DNA from: an uncultured SAR86 cluster bacterium
Lineage (GTDB): Bacteria; Pseudomonadota; Gammaproteobacteria; Magnimaribacterales; D2472
Length of the DNA: 64,000 bases
Assembly (NCBI GenBank): GCA_902602185.1
Contig: CACKPV010000002.1
Span: 1 to 64,000 of the forward strand
Direction: 5' to 3'
Of this stretch, positions 21,186 to 34,274 are shown in pieces (the stretch's first letter is position 1; the number at the start of each line of letters is the position of its first letter). The translations under genes and the position numbers were made by a program. The notes beneath the pieces are model-generated. The model worked only from the letters and a program-made list of their open reading frames with translations, did not search any database and was not told where the DNA came from.

Positions 21186-24100
21186 TCATTCAGGATTGTC
21201 AACTGGTTTGTCCTCATCATTAATTGTTTCCTCTGTTTCTTGGACTTCTTGTGTAAGTGCAGCCATCATTTCCTCAGATGTAAGTGTATACTCATCATCA
21301 CCCGGAGACTTAGATTTGAGTTTGTCATGAAAGTCCATACCTGTCCCAGCAGGTATCAACCTTCCAACAACAACATTTTCTTTCAATCCTCTAAGTTGGT
21401 CTTGCTTTCCTGTTACAGCAGCCTCAGTCAGTACTCTTGTAGTTTCCTGAAATGATGCTGCAGAGATGAAGGAGTTAGTTGCAAGAGATGCTTTTGTAAT
21501 GCCCAGAAGAACTCTTTCATAGGTAGCAGGAGACTTACCTTCTGCTTCAGCATTTTTGTTTTCTTCAATTAGATCAAAGTACTCAACTTGATCACCTTGG
21601 ATGAAACTAGTGTCACCACCATCAATAATGAGAGCTTTTCTTAACATTTGTCTTAATATAGTTTCGATATGCTTATCATTTATTGAAACACCTTGCAGTC
21701 TATAAACTTGTTGTATTTCATTAACAATAAAGTTCGTAAGTTCAGGAATTCCTTTGAGTCTTAGGATATCATGAGGATTAAAAGGCCCATCACTAACGAT
21801 GTCTCCTTTTTCTACTCTTTCTCCTTCAAAAACAGTAAGTGTTCTATGTTTAGGAATCAACATTTCAACATTTTGGGTCTTTTTTGTTGCTCCATCAGGA
21901 GTAATCACAAGCCTAACTTTTCCTTTTGTTTCTTTTCCAAAAGATACTATTCCTGATTCCTCAGCAAGTACTGCTGCATCTTTTGGTGTTCTTGCTTCAA
22001 ATAAATCTGCAACTCTGGGCAATCCACCGGTGATATCTTTAGTTTTTGATCCTTCGACAGGTATCTTTGCCAGAACCTGACCTGCAAAAATCTTTTGACC
22101 ATCTTCTAGATCAATTGATGCTTGAGGTGGGAGGCGATATTCCATTGGTTGATTATTTTCAGGATACGTTAAAGGTTTTCCTCTACCATCAGTTATACAA
22201 ATTGTTGGATTTAAATCTTTACCAGCAGAAGGTCTAACAGAAGCATCAATGACTTCGATAACAGTTTGGCCTGTGAGATCTTCAGTTGAAAATCTAACTG
22301 AGATATCCTCTTCCATATCCAAAAATTTTACTTTTCCACTAGCTTCAGAAATTATTGGTCTTGTGTAAGGATCCCAAGTAGCAATTGTTTCTCCAAGTTT
22401 TACCTTCGAATTATTCTCAACTAATAAAGTTGTTCCATATTTCAACTCATGTTGCTCAGCAATCTTTCCATTTTCATCTAATATTGAAAGTTGTGAGTTT
22501 CTTGAAATAACCACATCTTGTTTATCTTTATTTCTAACACTTTTGAGATCGTCAGAGATTATCACTGAACCATTATTCCTACTTATAATAGAATCAGCTT
22601 CGGATGAACTTGAGGCAGCACCACCGATATGAAAAGTTCTCATAGTAAGCTGTGTTCCTGGCTCTCCAATGGATTGAGCAGCAACTACACCAACAGCTTC
22701 TCCTCTATGAACTAAGTGTCCTCTTGCAAGATCTCTTCCGTAACACATTGAGCAAACTCCATAACTTGCTTCACATGTCATTGGAGATCTCACTCTTAAT
22801 TGTGAGAGATTTAGTTGCTCAATTTTAGAAATTGCATCCTCATCAATAAGTGTGCCTTGTTCGAAAACTATATTCTTTTCTGAATCAAAAACCGGTTCAG
22901 CAATAACCCTACCAAGAATTCTGTCAGTGAGATTTTGAATTATTTCTCCACCATCAATTATTGGTTGCATATTTATTGAATTTTCTGTTCCACAATCTTC
23001 CATAACAACAACAGAATCCATCGAAACATCACATAGTCTTCTAGTGAGGTATCCTGAATTAGCTGTTTTGAGGGCAGTATCAGCTAATCCTTTTCGAGCA
23101 CCATGTGTTGAAATAAAGTACTGAAGGACTGACAAACCCTCTCTGAAATTTGCTGTAATAGGTGTTTCGATTATTGAACCATCAGGTTTGGACATTAACC
23201 CTCTCATTCCAGATAACTGCCTTATTTGAGCTGGTGATCCTCTGGCACCGGAATCAGCATATATATAGACTGAATTAAATGAGGGAAGTTGAACTTCTTT
23301 GCCATCTGCATCTTTTACTATTTCATTGCTAATCTTGTCCATCATTGCATCTGCAACGTTTTCGTTTGCTCTTGACCAAATGTCAACTACTTTATTGTAT
23401 CTTTCACCTCTAGTGACTAGACCAGAAGAAAATTGAGATTCTATTTCTTTAACTTCATTTTCAGCTCTCTCGACAATTTCATATTTTTCTTCCGGGATAA
23501 CGAAATCGTCAACTCCAATAGATGAACCTGATCTTGTTGAAAAATCAAATCCTAAATACATAAGTTTATCTGCAAAAATTACGGTCTTCTTAAGCCCAGC
23601 CTTCCTGTAAGATAAATCGATCAATTGAGAAACAGCTTTCTTTGTCAGGGTCTTATTAACAGAATCAAAACCAACTTCAATTGGGGTAATTCTCCAAATT
23701 AAAGTTCTGCCAGTAGTTGTTTCCTCAAGAAATACACCTTTATCTGCATTTTCAATTCTGACCTTGATTTTGGCATGCAAATCTAATTGCTCCGATTCAA
23801 AAGCTCTTTGCACTTCATCTGGATTGGAAAATACTCTTCCTTCTCCAAGAACATTTACTTTTTCACGGGTCATATAATAAAGGCCAAGAACAACATCCTG
23901 AGTTGGATTAATGATTGGAGCTCCATCAGCAGGAGATAAAATGTTATTTGTTGACATCATTAATGCTCTTGCTTCTAGTTGAGCCTCAATTGTAAGTGGT
24001 ACATGGACTGCCATCTGATCACCATCAAAGTCTGCATTATAAGCAACACAAACAAGCGGGTGTAACTGTATAGCTTTTCCTTCGATTAGTTGGGGTTCAA

Positions 24101-25403
24101 ATGCTTGAATCCCAAGTCTGTGAAGGGTTGGAGCACGATTTAATAAAACTGGATGTTCACGAATAACCTCTTCGAGTGCTTCCCAAACTTCAGGAGTTTC
24201 TCTCTCAACGAGTCTTTTAGCAGCTTTTATAGTTGTAGCTAACTCTTTGTGCTCAAGTCTTCCATAGACAAATGGTTTAAAAAGTTCCAATGCCATTTTC
24301 TTAGGTAATCCACACTGATGTAATTTTAAATTTGGACCAGAAACGATTACTGATCTACCTGAATAATCAACTCTTTTTCCAAGAAGGTTTTGTCGGAATC
24401 TTCCACCTTTTCCTTTGATCATATCCGCAAGTGATTTCAAAGGTCGTTTATTAGTGCCAGTAATTACTCTGCCACGTCTTCCATTATCTAGAAGAGCATC
24501 AACTGATTCTTGAAGCATCCTTTTTTCATTTCTAACTATAATATCTGGAGCATTTAGCTCTAAAAGTCTTTTTAACCTATTATTTCTATTGATCACTCTT
24601 CTATATAAATCATTTAAATCGGAGGTAGCAAATCTGCCACCTTCGAGAGGAACCAGTGGTCTCAGATCAGGTGGCAAGACTGGAAGAGCATCCATAATCA
24701 TCCACTCAGGTTTATTACCAGATTTATGGAATGCCTCTAAAAGCTTAAGTCTTTTTGAAAGTTTCTTGAGTTTTGTTTCAGAATTAGTCTGAGGAATTTC
24801 TTCTCTGAGAATTCTTATCTCGTCTTCAATATCTAACTCCTCAAGAAGCTTCTTTACAGCCTCCGCTCCCATTTCTGCAGCAAATTCGTCTCCATATTGC
24901 TCATATTCTTCTACAAATTCTTCTTCAGTTAGAATGTCACCTTTCTCTAAAGGAGTCATTCCAGGCTCAGTTACAATAAAACTTTCAAAATATAATACTC
25001 TTTCGATTTCTCTTAAAGTAACATCAAGAAGCAACCCAATTCTTGAAGGTAATGATTTTAAAAACCAAATATGTGCAACTGGTGCAGCCAACTCAATGTG
25101 ACCCATTCTATCTCTTCTGACCTTAGCAAGAGTTACCTCGACTCCACATTTCTCGCACATAACTCCTCTGTGCTTCATTCTTTTATATTTTCCGCATACA
25201 CATTCATAATCTTTTATAGGACCAAAAATTTTGGCACAGAAAAGACCATCTCTTTCTGGTTTGAAGGTTCTATAGTTGATAGTCTCAGGTTTCTTTACTT
25301 CACCAAATGACCAAGATCGGATCATTTGAGGAGAAGCTAGGCCTGCTGAGATTGATGAAAAATCATCTTGATTAGATTTAAGTTTGTTTAGTAATTCTTT
25401 CAA
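21186..25403 (-). CDS. rpoC: RNA polymerase beta' subunit (TTG start)
   Basis: Catalytic clamp subunit. The active-site Asp triad is in [17 protein letters not shown]. Two zinc sites are visible: [19 protein letters not shown] near the N-terminus and [15 protein letters not shown] in the second half. The chain is 1405 aa. The start is TTG at 25401-25403 ([14 protein letters not shown] after the initiator), where E. coli uses GTG; no ATG fits the family N-terminus. It follows rpoB by 9 bases. Confidence 0.98.
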   Translation of the reverse strand: MKELLNKLKSNQDDFSSISAGLASPQMIRSWSFGEVKKPETINYRTFKPERDGLFCAKIFGPIKDYECVCGKYKRMKHRGVMCEKCGVEVTLAKVRRDRMGHIELAAPVAHIWFLKSLPSRIGLLLDVTLREIERVLYFESFIVTEPGMTPLEKGDILTEEEFVEEYEQYGDEFAAEMGAEAVKKLLEELDIEDEIRILREEIPQTNSETKLKKLSKRLKLLEAFHKSGNKPEWMIMDALPVLPPDLRPLVPLEGGRFATSDLNDLYRRVINRNNRLKRLLELNAPDIIVRNEKRMLQESVDALLDNGRRGRVITGTNKRPLKSLADMIKGKGGRFRQNLLGKRVDYSGRSVIVSGPNLKLHQCGLPKKMALELFKPFVYGRLEHKELATTIKAAKRLVERETPEVWEALEEVIREHPVLLNRAPTLHRLGIQAFEPQLIEGKAIQLHPLVCVAYNADFDGDQMAVHVPLTIEAQLEARALMMSTNNILSPADGAPIINPTQDVVLGLYYMTREKVNVLGEGRVFSNPDEVQRAFESEQLDLHAKIKVRIENADKGVFLEETTTGRTLIWRITPIEVGFDSVNKTLTKKAVSQLIDLSYRKAGLKKTVIFADKLMYLGFDFSTRSGSSIGVDDFVIPEEKYEIVERAENEVKEIESQFSSGLVTRGERYNKVVDIWSRANENVADAMMDKISNEIVKDADGKEVQLPSFNSVYIYADSGARGSPAQIRQLSGMRGLMSKPDGSIIETPITANFREGLSVLQYFISTHGARKGLADTALKTANSGYLTRRLCDVSMDSVVVMEDCGTENSINMQPIIDGGEIIQNLTDRILGRVIAEPVFDSEKNIVFEQGTLIDEDAISKIEQLNLSQLRVRSPMTCEASYGVCSMCYGRDLARGHLVHRGEAVGVVAAQSIGEPGTQLTMRTFHIGGAASSSSEADSIISRNNGSVIISDDLKSVRNKDKQDVVISRNSQLSILDENGKIAEQHELKYGTTLLVENNSKVKLGETIATWDPYTRPIISEASGKVKFLDMEEDISVRFSTEDLTGQTVIEVIDASVRPSAGKDLNPTICITDGRGKPLTYPENNQPMEYRLPPQASIDLEDGQKIFAGQVLAKIPVEGSKTKDITGGLPRVADLFEARTPKDAAVLAEESGIVSFGKETKGKVRLVITPDGATKKTQNVEMLIPKHRTLTVFEGERVEKGDIVSDGPFNPHDILRLKGIPELTNFIVNEIQQVYRLQGVSINDKHIETILRQMLRKALIIDGGDTSFIQGDQVEYFDLIEENKNAEAEGKSPATYERVLLGITKASLATNSFISAASFQETTRVLTEAAVTGKQDQLRGLKENVVVGRLIPAGTGMDFHDKLKSKSPGDDEYTLTSEEMMAALTQEVQETEETINDEDKPVDNPE

Positions 25404-25412
25404 AATTTACTC

Positions 25413-28400
25413 CTACTCTTCTTTGTCTAGATCTATATTGATTCCCAATGAGCGAATCTCTTTAGTTAAAACATTAAATGATTCAGGGACGTTTGCATCC
25501 ATCTCAAGGGAACCATCTACAATTTTTTTATACATTTTCGTTCTTCCTGAAACATCATCTGATTTCACGGTTAGCATTTCTTGAAGAGTGTAAGCAGCAC
25601 CATATGCTTCAAGAGCCCAAACTTCCATCTCACCAAATCGTTGTCCACCAAATTGAGCTTTTCCACCCAATGGTTGTTGAGTAACAAGACTATATGATCC
25701 TGTAGACCGGGCATGCATTTTATCACTCACTAAATGATTAAGTTTAATCATATACATATAGCCGACAGTAATTGGTCTATCAAACTTTCTTCCGGTCCGC
25801 CCGTCAAATAATGTGAACTGTCCTGAACTTGGTAACTTGGCATTAGCTAGCATTTGCTTGACTTCTTCTTCTGATGCCCCGTCGAACACGGGAGATGCAA
25901 TGGGTACTCCATCTCTTAGGTTTTCGGCAAGTTCTTGGATCTCAGAATTATTTAGTGAATTAATATCCTCTTTGTTATGTGCTTTTTGGTTGTATAAATC
26001 TTCAAGAAACTTCTTCAATTCCGAAGCATTTTTTTGCTCTTTAATCATTTTATCGATCAAATCACCAATACCTTTTGCAGCACAACCCATGTGCGTTTCA
26101 AGAACTTGTCCAACATTCATTCTTGATGGTACACCAAGTGGATTAAGAACTATGTCAACAGGATTTCCTTGTTCATCATATGGCATATCTTCAATGGGCA
26201 TAATCTCTGAAATGACTCCCTTATTACCATGTCTACCAGCCATTTTGTCACCGGGTTGTATTCTCCTTTTTATAGCCATATAAACTTTGACTATTTTTAT
26301 GACTCCAGGAGCAAGATCGTGACCCCTTCTAATTTTCTTTACTTTTTCATCGAAGTTTTTCTTGATAGATGATTTTGCTTTTTTAAGTTCTTGGAGTAAT
26401 TCATCGATCTTATCATTGGCATCTGAGTCTTTTACTCTTATTGATAAAATTTCATCGATTGAAAGATCGGATAAGTTTGTGTTATCTAGTTTTGAGCCTC
26501 TTTTAATTTTGTTATCTTTGATTTTAGTGAGAACTTTTCCATTCAAAAAACTGATAGCTCTAATTTTTGAAGCCTTTTCCCGTATCTTTTCATCATCATC
26601 TGCATCTTTCTTTGCTTCAGCAACATGATCATCCTCAATGGAGATTGTTCTGACATCTTTTTCCAAACCATCTCTAGTGAATACTTCTACACCGATAACT
26701 GTTCCTTTAGTACTCGTGGGGACTCGTAAGGATGTATCTTTAACATCAGATGCTTTTTCACCAAAAATTGCTCTCAGAAGTTTCTCTTCAGGAGATAGTT
26801 GATTTTCACCTTTGGGAGTTATTTTTCCTACTAAAATATCTCCAGGGTTTACTTCAGCTCCAACATAAACTATTCCACATTCATCTAATTTAGATAGAGA
26901 TCCCTCTCCAACATTTGGGATATCACCTGTGATTTCCTCCGAGCCAAGTTTAGTATCTCTTGCAACACAAGTTAATTCTTGAATATGAATTGAAGTAAAC
27001 CTGTCTTCTCTTGCAACTCTCTCCGAAACAAGAATTGAGTCTTCAAAGTTATAACCATTCCATGGCATGAATGCAATTCTAATGTTCTGCCCCAGAGACA
27101 ACTCGCCATTGTCAACTGACGGACCATCAGCAAGAATATCTCCTGCCATAACTTTATCTCCCTTTTTAACAATTGGTCTTTGATTGATACAAGTGTTCTG
27201 ATTTGATCTTGTATATTTCACTAGGTTATAAATATCAACTTCGGCAGTTTTATTCTTCGCATCAGTTACTCTGACAACTATTCTGCCAGCATCTACACTT
27301 TCAACAATACCCTTATTTTTTGCAACCACACAAACTCCAGAATCTCTAGCAACTGCTGTCTCGAGACCGGTTCCAACCAAAGGTTTTTCTGGTCGCAGTA
27401 CAGGAACAGCTTGACGCTGCATATTTGAGCCCATCAAAGCTCTGTTCGCATCATCGTGCTCTAAAAACGGTATAAGCGAAGCTGCAACCGAGACGACTTG
27501 CTGAGGAGATATGTCCATGTGAGTTACCTTATCCGGTGACATTAATTCAAATTCATTATTGTGTCTTACGGGAACAAGGTCTTCGGTAAACTTATTTTTT
27601 TTATCAAGAGGAGCATTTGCTTGAGCAATAACTTTTTCTTCTTCATCGATTGCTGAAATATACTCAATTTCATTAGAGACTACTCGATTATTGACTTTCC
27701 TATATGGAGTTTCAATGAAACCAAAATCATTTGTTTGAGCATATGAAGCAAAGGAGTTGATTAAACCAATATTAGGACCTTCTGGTGTCTCAATTGGGCA
27801 AACTCTTCCGTAATGCGTTGGATGAACATCTCTTACTTCGAAACCAGCTCTCTCTCTTGTAAGACCACCTGGCCCTAAAGCAGAAACTCTTCTTTTATGA
27901 GTGATTTCAGATAAAGGATTATTTTGATCCATAAATTGAGAAAGTTGACTTGAACCAAAGAATTCTTTTATGGCAGCAGTGACTGGTTTTGCATTGATTA
28001 AATCTTGAGGCCCTAGTTCATCAGCTTCAGCCATACTTAATCTTTCTCTGACTGCTCTTTCAACTCTTATTAAACCAACTCTGAATTGGTTTGCGGTCAT
28101 TTCTCCAACTGACCTTACTCTTCTGTTACCCAGATGGTCAATGTCATCCACCGAATCATGTCCATCTCTTATAGACAGAATCCCTTTCATAACTGCAATG
28201 ATGTCCTCTAAATCAAGAATCTTTGGATTTTCTTTTTCTGAGTTCTCTTCGTTAATATGCCTTTTTAACCTTCTATTAAACTTCATCCTTCCCACATCAG
28301 ATAAATCATATCTCTCTGGATTAAAAAATAGATTCTTAAAAAGGGTTTCTGCTGAATCCTTTGTAGGTGGCTCACCAGGTCTCATCATTCTATAAATTTC

Positions 28401-29510
28401 AACAAGTGCTTCGAGTCTATTTGTGGAAGGATCAACATTCAAAGTATTTGAAATATAGGGTCCTTTTATCAACTCATTTATATAAAGGCACTCTAAGGTT
28501 GAAATTTTAGTCTCTGCCAATAAAGCAATAGTTTCTTCATCAATTGTATGATTAGAGTCGAGTATAATTTCACCTGTTTCCTCATTTAGAACTTTTTTTG
28601 CAACCACCTTATCAATCAAATGTTCAATGGGAAAAGTAACTTTAGACTCACCAGAATCTTTCAGGATCTTTACATGTCTTGCTGTTACACGTCTTCCAGC
28701 ATTCACAATTACCTTATTTTTAATTTTTATATCATGTTTTAAAGTTACCCCTCTCAATCTTTCTGGAGCTAATTCTGTTGTTACTTGATTGCCATGAACT
28801 GAAAAAGATTCCATCTCAAAAAATTCATCTAAAATTTCATCGTTAGACATTTCAAGTGCCTTTAACAAAATAGTTGCTGGGATTTTTCTTTTCCTATCGA
28901 TTCTACAAAATAAACTATCCTTAGGATCAAATTCAAAATCTAACCATGAACCTCTATAGGGAATAATCCTAGCTGAATAGAGTACTTTTCCAGATGAATG
29001 TGTCTTTCCTTTATCATGATCAAAAAATACTCCCGGAGACCTGTGAAGTTGAGAGACAACAACTCTTTCGACTCCATTAATGATGAATGAACCTGTTGAA
29101 GTCATTAAGGGAACCTCCCCCATAAAGACCTCTCCTTCTTTAACATCTTTAATTTCAGCAAAATTAGTTTCTTTATCATAAATTACAAGCCTAACCTTTA
29201 TTCTTAAAGGTGCTGAATAACTCAGTCCTTGTATAAGGCACTCCTGAACATCAAAACTAGGATCTCCAAGTTCATAAGAAACATACTCTAGGGCAGCATT
29301 GCCAGAAACACTAGTTATAGGAAAGAGGTCTTGAAAAACATCCTCAAGCGAATGTGGATTTGGTTTTCTTTTGTCAGGATCAACATCAGCCTGAAGAAAC
29401 TTGGCATAAGACTCAAGTTGTGTTTTTGTTAAATTAGGAAGATCCATTATTTTTGGAAACTTTCCAAAAGTTTTTCTGATTCTTTTCTTTTCGGTGTAAC
29501 TATATGTCAT
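25413..29510 (-). CDS. rpoB: RNA polymerase beta subunit
   Basis: Forms the second half of the RNA polymerase active site. The 1365-aa chain starts [19 protein letters not shown]. The rifampicin pocket reads [20 protein letters not shown] followed by [10 protein letters not shown], matching the sensitive consensus. [17 protein letters not shown] and the C-terminal switch region [20 protein letters not shown] (parts) are intact. It follows rplL by 24 bases. Confidence 0.98.
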   Translation of the reverse strand: MTYSYTEKKRIRKTFGKFPKIMDLPNLTKTQLESYAKFLQADVDPDKRKPNPHSLEDVFQDLFPITSVSGNAALEYVSYELGDPSFDVQECLIQGLSYSAPLRIKVRLVIYDKETNFAEIKDVKEGEVFMGEVPLMTSTGSFIINGVERVVVSQLHRSPGVFFDHDKGKTHSSGKVLYSARIIPYRGSWLDFEFDPKDSLFCRIDRKRKIPATILLKALEMSNDEILDEFFEMESFSVHGNQVTTELAPERLRGVTLKHDIKIKNKVIVNAGRRVTARHVKILKDSGESKVTFPIEHLIDKVVAKKVLNEETGEIILDSNHTIDEETIALLAETKISTLECLYINELIKGPYISNTLNVDPSTNRLEALVEIYRMMRPGEPPTKDSAETLFKNLFFNPERYDLSDVGRMKFNRRLKRHINEENSEKENPKILDLEDIIAVMKGILSIRDGHDSVDDIDHLGNRRVRSVGEMTANQFRVGLIRVERAVRERLSMAEADELGPQDLINAKPVTAAIKEFFGSSQLSQFMDQNNPLSEITHKRRVSALGPGGLTRERAGFEVRDVHPTHYGRVCPIETPEGPNIGLINSFASYAQTNDFGFIETPYRKVNNRVVSNEIEYISAIDEEEKVIAQANAPLDKKNKFTEDLVPVRHNNEFELMSPDKVTHMDISPQQVVSVAASLIPFLEHDDANRALMGSNMQRQAVPVLRPEKPLVGTGLETAVARDSGVCVVAKNKGIVESVDAGRIVVRVTDAKNKTAEVDIYNLVKYTRSNQNTCINQRPIVKKGDKVMAGDILADGPSVDNGELSLGQNIRIAFMPWNGYNFEDSILVSERVAREDRFTSIHIQELTCVARDTKLGSEEITGDIPNVGEGSLSKLDECGIVYVGAEVNPGDILVGKITPKGENQLSPEEKLLRAIFGEKASDVKDTSLRVPTSTKGTVIGVEVFTRDGLEKDVRTISIEDDHVAEAKKDADDDEKIREKASKIRAISFLNGKVLTKIKDNKIKRGSKLDNTNLSDLSIDEILSIRVKDSDANDKIDELLQELKKAKSSIKKNFDEKVKKIRRGHDLAPGVIKIVKVYMAIKRRIQPGDKMAGRHGNKGVISEIMPIEDMPYDEQGNPVDIVLNPLGVPSRMNVGQVLETHMGCAAKGIGDLIDKMIKEQKNASELKKFLEDLYNQKAHNKEDINSLNNSEIQELAENLRDGVPIASPVFDGASEEEVKQMLANAKLPSSGQFTLFDGRTGRKFDRPITVGYMYMIKLNHLVSDKMHARSTGSYSLVTQQPLGGKAQFGGQRFGEMEVWALEAYGAAYTLQEMLTVKSDDVSGRTKMYKKIVDGSLEMDANVPESFNVLTKEIRSLGINIDLDKEE

Positions 29511-29534
29511 AAATATTGCCCTAGATTTTAAGTG

Positions 29535-29918
29535 TTACTTAAGTTCTGCAGTTGCCCCAGCATCAGTGAGTTGCTTTAGCATTTCTTCAGCTTCTTCTTT
29601 TTTCACAGCCTCTTTCAAAGTATTAGGTGCACCATCAACCAAATCCTTTGCTTCTTTCAAACCAAGACCAGTAATTGACCGCACTGCTTTGATGACTTGA
29701 ACTTTTTGATCACCTGCTGCTGATAACACAACATCAAACTCATCTTTCTCTTCAGCTGCTGCTTCACTGGATGAATCTGCTGCTGCAGGAGCTGCTGCCA
29801 CTGCAGCTGCTGCAGTAACACCGAACTTCTCTTCAATAGCAGAAATTAGTTCCACTAATTCCATCACTGACATGTCTTCAATTGCCTTGAGGATGTCTTC
29901 TGTTTTTATTGTTGCCAT
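29535..29918 (-). CDS. rplL: 50S ribosomal protein L7/L12
   Basis: Stalk protein that recruits translation factors. The 127-aa chain has an N-terminal dimerisation domain ([22 protein letters not shown]), an Ala-rich hinge, and a C-terminal domain with [23 protein letters not shown] (parts). It follows rplJ by 12 bases and is the last ribosomal protein gene before rpoB. Confidence 0.97.
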   Translation of the reverse strand: MATIKTEDILKAIEDMSVMELVELISAIEEKFGVTAAAAVAAAPAAADSSSEAAAEEKDEFDVVLSAAGDQKVQVIKAVRSITGLGLKEAKDLVDGAPNTLKEAVKKEEAEEMLKQLTDAGATAELK

Positions 29919-29930
29919 AATGTTCTCCTT

Positions 29931-30464
29931 TTAATTGGCGTTTGCCATTTTATTGTCATGAACTGCTTTTAGCACTCTTGCTAATTTGCTAGGAACTTCA
30001 TTGAGAAGCGTAGCAAATTTGCCAATTGGTGCTTGAAGGACAGATGCAATTAAAGTAATTGCTTCATCTCTTGACGGTAGTTTTGCCAAAATATCAATCT
30101 GACTTCCATCTAGAAGTTGTCCCTCAACAGCTAAAGCTTTTATTTCTAATGCTTCAAAATTTTTAGCATAAGTTTTTAAAAGTTTTGCTGCTGCTCCAGG
30201 TTCACCAAAGGAAAAAGCAAATAAAGAAGGCCCTGTTAAGATTTCTTGGGTACAGTCAAAATCAGATCCTTTAAAAGCTAACTTTGCTAGGGAATTCTTA
30301 ATCACTTGAATATGAACACCCTTATCGTTTGCCTCTTTTCTGATTTGAGATAACTCAGAAACTTTTAGACCTCTCGCATCTGAAACAACAAGAGTTGATG
30401 CTGTTGCAACAACCTGTTTTACTTCGTCAACAATTCTTTCTTTTTCATGTTTGGCTAATGCCAT
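29931..30464 (-). CDS. rplJ: 50S ribosomal protein L10
   Basis: Base of the L7/L12 stalk and, in E. coli as the L10(L12)4 complex, the translational repressor of its own operon. The 177-aa sequence has STLVVSDARGLKVSELSQIR, LTGPSLFAFSFGEPGAAAK and the C-terminal helix that binds L12 dimers. It is preceded by a 156-base structured leader (30465-30620), which fits autogenous control. Confidence 0.96.
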   Translation of the reverse strand: MALAKHEKERIVDEVKQVVATASTLVVSDARGLKVSELSQIRKEANDKGVHIQVIKNSLAKLAFKGSDFDCTQEILTGPSLFAFSFGEPGAAAKLLKTYAKNFEALEIKALAVEGQLLDGSQIDILAKLPSRDEAITLIASVLQAPIGKFATLLNEVPSKLARVLKAVHDNKMANAN

Positions 30465-30620
30465 TACAGTTCTCCTATTAAGACCTTTCGGTCATTTCGG
30501 TAACAATCTGCTTGCGCAAAAAAGTCACCACCTGCGTAGGAAATTAAGTTTTTTCAAACACCTACGGTCTTCGACGGCTGCGAAAATCGCAACAATCCAG
30601 GGTTTTACAAACCCTAAAAC
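30465..30620 (-). promoter_or_regulatory. Putative L10 leader (autogenous control region of rplJL-rpoBC)
   Basis: This 156-base gap between rplA and rplJ is the longest untranslated stretch in the rpl-rpo block. On the minus strand it contains several short inverted repeats: AGGGTTT/AAACCCT near the rplA end, a CGTAGG/CCTACG pair further on, and GACC-GAAA-GGTC just before the Shine-Dalgarno AGGAG of rplJ. Position and hairpin content match the known L10 leader of gammaproteobacteria. I have not folded it, and no clear promoter stands out. Confidence 0.6.
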
Positions 30621-31310
30621 TTATATTAAATCTCCAAAATTAACTTTTAATCCTGGACCCATTGTGCTATTTAATGATACATCCTTAAAGTAAATGCCCT
30701 TAGCACTTGCTGGTTTTAATTTTTTTAACTCATCAAGCAAAGATGAAAGATTGTCAGTAATTTGTTTTTCATCAAACGAAACTTTACCGATGCATCCATG
30801 AATAATTCCATTCTTATCATTTCTGAATCTTACTTGTCCTGATTTAGCGTTCTTAACTGCATCCTCAATATTATCGGTGACTGTTCCAGTTTTTGGATTT
30901 GGCATTAAACCTCTTGGTCCTAATATTTGACCAAGTTTGCCAACTACTTTCATTGCTGATTGAGAGGCAATAACTACATCAACGTTAATCTCATTTTTTT
31001 GAAATTTTTCTGCTAATTTATCAAGTCCGACAAATTCAGCACCTGCTTTGTTGGCAAGATCAGCAAGGTCTCCATCAGCAAATACTGCAACGATAACCTG
31101 CTTTCCTAGAGAATTTGGTAAAGTTACTGCACCTCTTACATTTTGATCTGATTTTTCTCCACTTATTCCTAGTCTTATGGCAACATCAACTGACTCATCA
31201 AAGTTTTTAGATTTTACTTCTTTTAGAATACTCAAAGCATCAGCTATGGTGTAAGTTGTCTCAGGCACTATGCGGTCAGCAACTGCTTTTCTTCTTTTGG
31301 AACCAATCAT
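30621..31310 (-). CDS. rplA: 50S ribosomal protein L1
   Basis: L1-stalk protein involved in E-site tRNA release; in E. coli it represses rplKA translation. The 229-aa chain has FDESVDVAIRLGISGEKSDQ, RGAVTLPNSLGKQVIVAVFA and LGPRGLMPNPKTGTVT (parts). It begins on the last base of the rplK stop, so it is tightly coupled to L11. Confidence 0.97.
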   Translation of the reverse strand: MIGSKRRKAVADRIVPETTYTIADALSILKEVKSKNFDESVDVAIRLGISGEKSDQNVRGAVTLPNSLGKQVIVAVFADGDLADLANKAGAEFVGLDKLAEKFQKNEINVDVVIASQSAMKVVGKLGQILGPRGLMPNPKTGTVTDNIEDAVKNAKSGQVRFRNDKNGIIHGCIGKVSFDEKQITDNLSSLLDELKKLKPASAKGIYFKDVSLNSTMGPGLKVNFGDLI

Positions 31311-31744
31311 TATAAATCTACCTCAACACCCATGCTCTGAGCAGTGCCAGCAATAATTTTGACAGCATTATCAAGATCATTCGCATTTAAATCTGGTTCT
31401 TTTGCTTTAGCAATTTCTTCAAGTTGCTTTCTTGATATTCGACCAACCTTATCTCTATTAGGTTCACCACTGCCTTTATCGATCTTTAGGGCTTTTTTTA
31501 TCAGTACTGCAGCAGGTGGAGTTTTAATTACAAAATCAAAAGACTTATCTTCATAAACATTTATGACAACAGGAAGTGGGACACCTTTTTCTGCATCTTT
31601 GGTCTCGTTATTAAATGCATTACAAAAATCCATTATATTTAATCCTGCCTGACCAAGAGCTGGTCCCACTGGTGGGCTTGGATTAGCCGATCCTGCGGGA
31701 ATCTGAAGTTTTAAAATATTTGCTATTTTTTTTGTCTTTGCCAT
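31310..31744 (-). CDS. rplK: 50S ribosomal protein L11
   Basis: GTPase-centre protein needed for release-factor and RelA function. The 144-aa sequence has [22 protein letters not shown] and [16 protein letters not shown], with the C-terminal RNA-binding domain ending [12 protein letters not shown]. The nusG stop lies 1 base upstream, leaving almost no separate leader for L1 binding, unlike in E. coli where a leader is present. Confidence 0.97.
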   Translation of the reverse strand: MAKTKKIANILKLQIPAGSANPSPPVGPALGQAGLNIMDFCNAFNNETKDAEKGVPLPVVINVYEDKSFDFVIKTPPAAVLIKKALKIDKGSGEPNRDKVGRISRKQLEEIAKAKEPDLNANDLDNAVKIIAGTAQSMGVEVDL

Positions 31745-31745
31745 C

Positions 31746-32273
31746 TTAAGTTTTCTCTATCTGCACGAAATTAAGCTCTACTGAAGTTGATCTACCGAGT
31801 ATTTGTACCGATACCCTTACAGAATTTCTTTCATAATCAACTTCTTCAACAACACCATTAAAATCATTAAATGGTCCATCACAGACTCTAACCATTTCTC
31901 CAGGTTCAAACATTGTTTTGGGTCTTGGAGCTTCTTCACCAATCTCAATTCTGTTTATGATGCTATTAACTTCTTCATCAGAAATGGGCTTAGGTTTGGC
32001 TCTAGTCCCTCCAACAAAACCTGAAACTCTTGGTGTTTGCTTAACTAATTGCCAAGTATCATCATTTAAATCCATCTGAACAAGAATGTAGCCTGGAAAG
32101 AATTTTCTTTCCGTTTTCTTTTGTTCACCACTTTTTAACTCAACAACTTGCTCCGTTGGAACCAGTATCTCACCAAAAGAATTGGCTAAATTTGCCAGAT
32201 TTATTCTTTCTTCCATTGCAGATTTAACCTTCTGCTCGTAACCTGAATATGCTTGAACTACAAACCATTCCAT
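31746..32273 (-). CDS. nusG: Transcription elongation/antitermination factor NusG
   Basis: Binds the RNA polymerase clamp and couples it to Rho and ribosomes. The NGN domain begins [16 protein letters not shown] and includes [14 protein letters not shown]. The C-terminal KOW domain is [21 protein letters not shown]. Length is 175 aa. It follows secE by 4 bases in the canonical pair. Confidence 0.97.
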   Translation of the reverse strand: MEWFVVQAYSGYEQKVKSAMEERINLANLANSFGEILVPTEQVVELKSGEQKKTERKFFPGYILVQMDLNDDTWQLVKQTPRVSGFVGGTRAKPKPISDEEVNSIINRIEIGEEAPRPKTMFEPGEMVRVCDGPFNDFNGVVEEVDYERNSVRVSVQILGRSTSVELNFVQIEKT

Positions 32274-32277
32274 ATCT

Positions 32278-32634
32278 CTAACCTAAAATTAACTTAGTTA
32301 TCCAACTCAACAATGATTCAAGACCCCAAAGAAGAAGGGCTAAAACAATTATTGCAACAAAAACAACTAAAAAAGTCTGTGTGGTTTCCATTCTTGTGGG
32401 CCACACCACTCTTCTTAGTTCCAATCTAGACTCTGACATAAGCTTCAAGGTATTTACTCCAAATTGAGTAAATGCAAGCACAACAACGCCTAAGCCTATC
32501 AAACCTACAACCGCAAGCACTCTGTACAAAAATGCTATTTCAGTGAAATAACTATTAAAAAATATTGCGTATCCAAATATGCTAAGGGCAACTAACCATT
32601 TCAATCTATCCATCCAATTTACTTGTGATTTCAT
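32278..32634 (-). CDS. secE: Preprotein translocase subunit SecE
   Basis: Clamps the SecY channel. The 118-aa form has three predicted membrane helices (two N-terminal ones around residues 12-55 and a C-terminal one around 90-115), like E. coli SecE. The conserved amphipathic segment [16 protein letters not shown] comes before the last helix. It lies downstream of tRNA-Trp and upstream of nusG. Confidence 0.96.
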   Translation of the reverse strand: MKSQVNWMDRLKWLVALSIFGYAIFFNSYFTEIAFLYRVLAVVGLIGLGVVVLAFTQFGVNTLKLMSESRLELRRVVWPTRMETTQTFLVVFVAIIVLALLLWGLESLLSWITKLILG

Positions 32635-32656
32635 CCGTTATCCTCAAATGGCCTTA

Positions 32657-32732
32657 TGGCAGGCCAGGAGGGAATTGAACCCCCAACCCCCGGTTTTGGA
32701 GACCGGTGCTCTACCAATTGAGCTACTGGCCT
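32657..32732 (-). tRNA. tRNA-Trp (anticodon CCA)
   Basis: The minus-strand sequence folds as a standard 76-base tRNA with acceptor stem AGGCCAG/CTGGCCT, D-stem GCTC/GAGC, anticodon loop TCCAAAA giving CCA, T-loop TTCAATT and an encoded 3' CCA. It lies between tuf and secE, so it is probably cut from the tuf-secE transcript. Confidence 0.95.
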
Positions 32733-32788
32733 AAACTGGAATATATTACTTAACATCAAAAAAAGATCAGACAAGAACTTAAATTTTA

Positions 32789-33979
32789 TTATTTAATGAT
32801 CTTGGCTACGACACCAGCACCGACTGTTCGTCCACCTTCTCTGATAGCAAACTTCAAACCTTCATCCATTGCAATTGGTGCAATTAGAGTAACTGTCATT
32901 TTGACATTATCACCTGGCATCACCATTTCTACACCATCTGGCAACTCACAAGCACCAGTAACATCAGTGGTTCTGAAATAAAATTGAGGTCTATATCCTT
33001 TGAAGAAAGGAGTATGTCTACCACCTTCATCTTTACTTAGAACATATATCTCAGCTTCAAACTCAGTATGTGGAGTAATTGATTTAGGTGCGGAAAGAAC
33101 TTGACCTCTTTCAACAGCATCTCTGTCAACACCTCTTAAGAGAACACCACAGTTCTCACCAGCTCTTCCTTCATCAAGTGATTTCCTAAACATTTCAACA
33201 CCCGTACAGGTTGTCTCAGTGGTATCATTAATTCCAACAATCTCAAGAGCATCACCGGTCTTGACTATACCCCTTTCGATTCTGCCAGTAACAACAGTTC
33301 CCCTACCAGAGATTGTAAATACATCTTCGATAGGCATTAAAAATGGTTTATCAATGTCTCTAGCTGGCTCCTCAATAGAAACATCTAGTGTTTCAACTAA
33401 TTTTTGTACGGCAGGAACCCCAATATCAGAAGTATCCCCTTCAAGTGCCTTGAGCGCACTTCCTACAATAATTGGGGTATCTTCACCTGGAAATTCATAT
33501 TCTGTAAGAAGATCTCTGATTTCCATTTCCACCAACTCTTGAAGTTCAGCATCATCAACTTGGTCAGCTTTATTCAGGAATACAACAATTTTAGGAACAC
33601 CAACTTGTCTTGCAAGTAGAATATGCTCTCTTGTTTGAGGCATCGGTCCATCAGCAGCACTCACAACTAAGATAGCACCATCCATCTGTGCAGCACCTGT
33701 GATCATGTTTTTTACATAATCTGCGTGTCCAGGACAATCAACATGAGCATAGTGTCTGTTGGTAGATACATATTCAACATGAGATGTTGCAATAGTTATT
33801 CCTCTTTCTCTTTCTTCTGGTGCGTTATCAATACCATCGAAAGCAACAGCTTCACCGCCATAGACTTCAGCACAAACTTTGGTTAATGCTGCAGTAAGTG
33901 TTGTTTTACCATGGTCTACGTGACCAATAGTACCCACATTAATGTGAGGTAGATTTCTTTCAAACTTCTCTCTTGCCAT
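32789..33979 (-). CDS. tuf: Elongation factor Tu
   Basis: Delivers aminoacyl-tRNA to the ribosome. The 396-aa chain has G1 [23 protein letters not shown]3 DCPGHADYV and G4 NKADQVDD. The C-terminus [12 protein letters not shown] is typical. It lies 28 bases downstream of tRNA-Thr. It is the only tuf here, and the second site usual in gammaproteobacteria (after fusA) is empty. Confidence 0.98.
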   Translation of the reverse strand: MAREKFERNLPHINVGTIGHVDHGKTTLTAALTKVCAEVYGGEAVAFDGIDNAPEERERGITIATSHVEYVSTNRHYAHVDCPGHADYVKNMITGAAQMDGAILVVSAADGPMPQTREHILLARQVGVPKIVVFLNKADQVDDAELQELVEMEIRDLLTEYEFPGEDTPIIVGSALKALEGDTSDIGVPAVQKLVETLDVSIEEPARDIDKPFLMPIEDVFTISGRGTVVTGRIERGIVKTGDALEIVGINDTTETTCTGVEMFRKSLDEGRAGENCGVLLRGVDRDAVERGQVLSAPKSITPHTEFEAEIYVLSKDEGGRHTPFFKGYRPQFYFRTTDVTGACELPDGVEMVMPGDNVKMTVTLIAPIAMDEGLKFAIREGGRTVGAGVVAKIIK

Positions 33980-34007
33980 GTTTTTGCCTCTCTGTATTTT
34001 AGTAAAA

Positions 34008-34082
<75 letters not shown>

Positions 34083-34188
34083 CCGATTATTAGTTCCTAA
34101 TTTTAAGGTGCCGTATTATCCCCCTAAAATACAAGAAACTCAACCTTTTTTTGGTAAAAAAATTAACCAGAAAAATAAGTCTTTAAAG

Positions 34189-34273
<85 letters not shown>

Positions 34274-34274
34274 G

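Noticed and set aside
32733-32788. Separate promoter between tuf and tRNA-Trp
   Set aside because: TTGTCT and TAATAT are present but about 20 bases apart, too weak to call; co-transcription with tuf is simpler.
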